Shown one piece after another: positions 61,570 to 64,000 of a stretch of 64,000 nucleotides of DNA. The DNA comes from Pseudomonadota bacterium. Its GTDB lineage: Bacteria; Desulfobacterota; Binatia; UBA9968. A program made the position numbers and the translations under genes. The notes below the pieces were generated by a model. It saw only the letters and a list, made by a program, of their open reading frames with translations, was not told the DNA's origin and searched no databases. The DNA is taken from NCBI GenBank assembly GCA_021324155.1, contig JAJPJQ010000023.1, positions 124,001-188,000 of the forward strand. Direction: 5' to 3'. The stretch's first letter is position 1. Each line of letters opens with the position of its first letter.

Positions 61570-61848
61570 ATGATTCGCCTAACGAAACAACGGTTCGCTG
61601 TCGGCTCCAGGGCGATCGTTCACGCCCACATTGTTCAACTCGAAGGCGCGATTGGCGACGTTACTTTTGAAGATCCGTTAGCCGTGATTCGCTTCGGCTA
61701 CGCTGAAGAGCCATTGCGCGATCCAAATAAAATTCACAGGCGCACGGGCCAGGTCTCCTGGAAAGATGGGCTTACCGTCGATAATCCAAACGACATTTGG
61801 TCCTTTAAGCCAATCGAGTGGACGGATGATATAAATCGGTCTACCTGA
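61570..61848 (+). CDS. Small hypothetical protein
   Basis: Protein of 92 aa, no signal peptide or cysteines, with alternating beta segments (SRAIVHAHIVQLEGAIGDVTF, AVIRFGYAEEP). More AT-rich than its neighbours. Not recognised. It is the last of the genes inserted before trmD. Confidence 0.5.
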   Translation: MIRLTKQRFAVGSRAIVHAHIVQLEGAIGDVTFEDPLAVIRFGYAEEPLRDPNKIHRRTGQVSWKDGLTVDNPNDIWSFKPIEWTDDINRST

Positions 61849-61942
61849 GCGACCATAGGACTACTATCGTGCTACCGTTCTAACCTTTTTCTCCCCGTTA
61901 GACTTCCCTTCCCCTTCCGTCTAGACTGTTTCCCACAATTTT

Positions 61943-63220
61943 ATGCCGGGCTTTACCGTCATCACGCTCTTTCCGGGCATGTTCGACTCGCCGCTCGCGC
62001 ACAGCATCTTGAAGCGTGCGAGAGAGAAAAAGCTCCTCGACGTGCGCTTCGTCGACCCGCGCGATTTCACGGGCGACAAGCACCGCACCGTCGACGATAC
62101 GCCCTACGGCGGCGGCCAGGGAATGGTGATGAAGCCCGAGCCGCTGGTCGCGGCGATCGAGTCGGCGAAAAAAAATCTCAAGCAGCCGAGAGTCATCCTG
62201 TTGAGCCCGCGGGGCAAGCTCTTCGAACAAGCCGAGGCGGCGCGGCTCGCGCGCGAGGAAGAGATCGTGCTCGTGTGCGGGCGCTACGAGGGCGTCGACG
62301 AGCGCGTGAAAGCCTTCGTCGACGAGGAATTGTCCGTCGGCGACTACACGCTCTCCGGCGGCGAACTGCCGGCGCTCGTCGTGATCGACGCGGTCGCGCG
62401 CCTCGTCCCCGGCGTCCTCGGCAATGCGCAGTCGCCGGAGGAGGACTCGTTCAGCGACGGCCTGCTCGAGTTCCCCCAGTACACGCGGCCGGAGGAATTC
62501 CGCGGCATGAGAGTGCCGGAGGTGCTGATCTCCGGCGATCACGAAAAAATCCGCCGCTGGCGCGCCGAGGCAAGCGCGAATTTAACGCGCGAGCGCAGGC
62601 CGGATCTATTCGCGAAGACGCAATCGGCCACAGCGAAGCCGCGCGCGAAAATTTACATTGCCCTGCTGCACCATCCGGTCTACGACAAGAACCGCGAGAT
62701 CGTCACGACCGCGGTCACCAACATGGACATTCACGATATCGCGCGCGCCGCGCGAACCTACGGACTCAAGGGTTTCTATGTCGTCACGCCGGTGAAGGCG
62801 CTGCAAAAGCTCTCGCTCAAGATCATTGCCCATTGGGAGACTGGCTACGGCGCCGAATACAACGAGACGCGCAAAGACGCGCTCGCGCTCGCGCGCGTGA
62901 CCGACACCCTCGACGACGCGATCATCGACATCGAGCGCGAGACGGGCGAGAAACCCCGCCTGGTCGTCACCTCGGCCCGCAAAGGCGAGGGCCGGAGCCC
63001 TTTCACCAGCCTCAAGAACATGCTAGTAATAGACCCTTCGCCTTTCCTGATACTCCTGGGTACGGGATGGGGCCTCACCGAAGAAGTCCTGGCCCGCTCC
63101 GACATCATCCTAGAGCCGATCGAAGGCGATAGCGATTACAACCACCTCTCGGTTCGCTCGGCGGCGGCGATCATTCTCGACCGTCTGTTGGGAACGAATT
63201 CGATCAAGGAGAAGCCATGA
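61943..63220 (+). CDS. trmD: TrmD fused to a second SPOUT RNA methyltransferase
   Basis: 425-aa protein in two parts. Residues 1-225 are TrmD, which methylates N1 of G37 in t[53 protein letters not shown] and a catalytic Asp near 168. Residues about 233-418 are a separate Methyltrn_RNA_4 (SPOUT) domain, [18 protein letters not shown] to the knot region [18 protein letters not shown] and [14 protein letters not shown]. In Deltaproteobacteria the second protein is usually the next gene; here it is fused. No Shine-Dalgarno sequence precedes the ATG. The stop overlaps rplS by 4 bp. Confidence 0.93.
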   Translation: MPGFTVITLFPGMFDSPLAHSILKRAREKKLLDVRFVDPRDFTGDKHRTVDDTPYGGGQGMVMKPEPLVAAIESAKKNLKQPRVILLSPRGKLFEQAEAARLAREEEIVLVCGRYEGVDERVKAFVDEELSVGDYTLSGGELPALVVIDAVARLVPGVLGNAQSPEEDSFSDGLLEFPQYTRPEEFRGMRVPEVLISGDHEKIRRWRAEASANLTRERRPDLFAKTQSATAKPRAKIYIALLHHPVYDKNREIVTTAVTNMDIHDIARAARTYGLKGFYVVTPVKALQKLSLKIIAHWETGYGAEYNETRKDALALARVTDTLDDAIIDIERETGEKPRLVVTSARKGEGRSPFTSLKNMLVIDPSPFLILLGTGWGLTEEVLARSDIILEPIEGDSDYNHLSVRSAAAIILDRLLGTNSIKEKP

Positions 63221-63564
63221 ATACGCTGGATCAGCTCGAAGCCGAGCAGAGCAAGAAAGAAATCCCCGAATTGCGCCCGGGCGAGACCGTCCGGGTGCAC
63301 GTCAAAGTCGTTGAGGGCGAAAAGGAGCGGACGCAGGTCTTCGAAGGCATCGTGATCCGCATCTCGGGTAAAGGCAACCGCGCCAACTTCACCGTGCGGA
63401 AAATCTCGTACGGCATCGGCGTCGAGCGCATCTTTCCGTTCCATTCGCCGCGCGTCGACAAGGTCGAAGTCGTCTCGCGCGGCAAAGTCCGTCGCGCCAA
63501 ATTGTATTATTTGAGAGAGAGATCAGGCAAAGGCGCGCGCCTCACCGAGGAAGAAGCGGGCTAA
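63217..63564 (+). CDS. rplS: Ribosomal protein L19
   Basis: Large-subunit protein bL19 of 115 aa: N-terminal [46 protein letters not shown] pattern and the conserved [20 protein letters not shown]. The start overlaps the trmD fusion by 4 bp, and the 3' end overlaps the convergent bactofilin gene by 4 bp. Confidence 0.97.
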   Translation: MNTLDQLEAEQSKKEIPELRPGETVRVHVKVVEGEKERTQVFEGIVIRISGKGNRANFTVRKISYGIGVERIFPFHSPRVDKVEVVSRGKVRRAKLYYLRERSGKGARLTEEEAG

Positions 63565-63914
63565 AGCCCGCCGAGCTGCGCGTTGCCGTCGAAGACCCCG
63601 CCGGCATAGATTTTCAGTCTGCCGCCTTCGATATTTCCCTGAAAGCGCCCGCCGGGCAGAATCTCGATCCAGTCCTTCACGTGGACCGTTCCCTGTAGAG
63701 CGCCTTCAATCCGGAGGTGGCCGGCGGCTATGGTGGCCGAAACCTCCGCCTGCGGCCCCAAGACCAGCAGCGAGGTCGCTTTGATCTCGCCTTTGAACTT
63801 GCCGTCGATCTTGACCGGTCCGTCGTAGACGAGCTTGCCGGTGACTGACGCGCCGGGCTCCAGCACGGTGCGCGGCTCGTGTAGATAAGCGGGGTCTTTG
63901 CGATCGGGCTCCAT
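63561..63914 (-). CDS. Bactofilin
   Basis: Polymer-forming cytoskeletal protein of 117 aa. It consists of one right-handed beta-helix DUF583 domain with six-residue hydrophobic repeats ([41 protein letters not shown]). The short N- and C-termini are typical. It polymerises without nucleotides and scaffolds cell-wall enzymes; the lytic transglycosylase and murein genes in the window are possible clients. Monocistronic on the minus strand. Confidence 0.9.
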   Translation of the reverse strand: MEPDRKDPAYLHEPRTVLEPGASVTGKLVYDGPVKIDGKFKGEIKATSLLVLGPQAEVSATIAAGHLRIEGALQGTVHVKDWIEILPGGRFQGNIEGGRLKIYAGGVFDGNAQLGGL

Positions 63915-64000
63915 CGGCTTCGGCAGATGCTATATCTCAAGCGGAGTTGGAATACAAAATATTTATTGCTTGTCGAAAACCAGACGCCCTCGCCCTGATC
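63915..64000. other. Window end, upstream of bactofilin
   Basis: AT-richer 86 bp probably containing the bactofilin promoter. No gene or clear boxes were recognised. Confidence 0.3.

Overview
The window is 64 kb of dense, GC-rich bacterial chromosome with about 70 genes. Most spacers are short and many neighbours overlap by 4 bp (ATGA). No rRNA, tRNA, CRISPR array or transposase was seen. The cell is probably Gram-negative: it has lipoprotein signals, an MscS/DUF3772 channel, bactofilin, and Mpl and LdcA for meso-diaminopimelate murein recycling. LL-diaminopimelate aminotransferase, tandem DUF507 genes, a TrmD-linked second SPOUT methyltransferase, a selenocysteine peroxiredoxin and two NMT1-type binding proteins together suggest an uncultured Desulfobacterota/Binatota-like (old 'Deltaproteobacteria') soil or subsurface lineage. 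That placement is an inference.

Layout. 0-7 kb: VOC protein, alpha/beta hydrolase and Ldh-family dehydrogenase as a catabolic operon, then DUF1989, DUF423, alanine dehydrogenase, a DHH phosphoesterase and a cupin. 6.9-10.3 kb: a lipoprotein and an 836-residue exported helical-repeat protein of unknown role. 10.3-16.3 kb: an ABC importer (two permeases, one ATPase, two binding proteins) followed by RidA and a 2-hydroxyacid dehydrogenase. 16.3-24.8 kb: PhoD, DapL, FolK, a TRASH-like small protein, CoxG-like, GMC oxidoreductase, EamA and MFS transporters, and a second RidA. 24.9-26.3 kb: a peroxiredoxin with an in-frame UGA at its catalytic position and a bacterial SECIS-like hairpin, then a zinc-ribbon gene preceded by operator-like palindromes and DnaA-box-like sites. 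26.3-32.2 kb: SDR-SRPBCC-alcohol dehydrogenase operon and MscS channel. 32.3-35.5 kb: an AT-richer island with two paralogous small envelope proteins around a beta-helix surface protein, plus a TPM-domain protein. 35.6-39.3 kb: paoABC-type molybdenum aldehyde oxidoreductase. 39.4-48.5 kb: UBP zinc finger, Hsp20, a free-standing archaeal-type ThrRS editing domain, an LLM oxidoreductase, GST, ferredoxin, gamma-glutamylcyclotransferase, a ParB-like protein and transporters.

48.5-52.6 kb: a murein-recycling operon (ldcA, a serine hydrolase broken by an amber codon, mpl) running into a peroxiredoxin and exporters. 52.6-55.7 kb: a spacer with DnaA-box-like sites and an orphan terminator, the two DUF507 genes, then groES-groEL with a strong intrinsic terminator. 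55.8-63.6 kb: the ribosome-maturation operon ffh-rpsP-khpA-rimM ... trmD-rplS, in which rimM lacks a standard start codon, 3.7 kb of unrelated genes separates rimM from trmD, and trmD is fused to a second SPOUT methyltransferase. Bactofilin closes the window.

Most notable signals: the selenocysteine peroxiredoxin with its hairpin, the TrmD fusion and operon interruption, the non-canonical rimM start, the ThrRS editing domain, and the beta-helix island.
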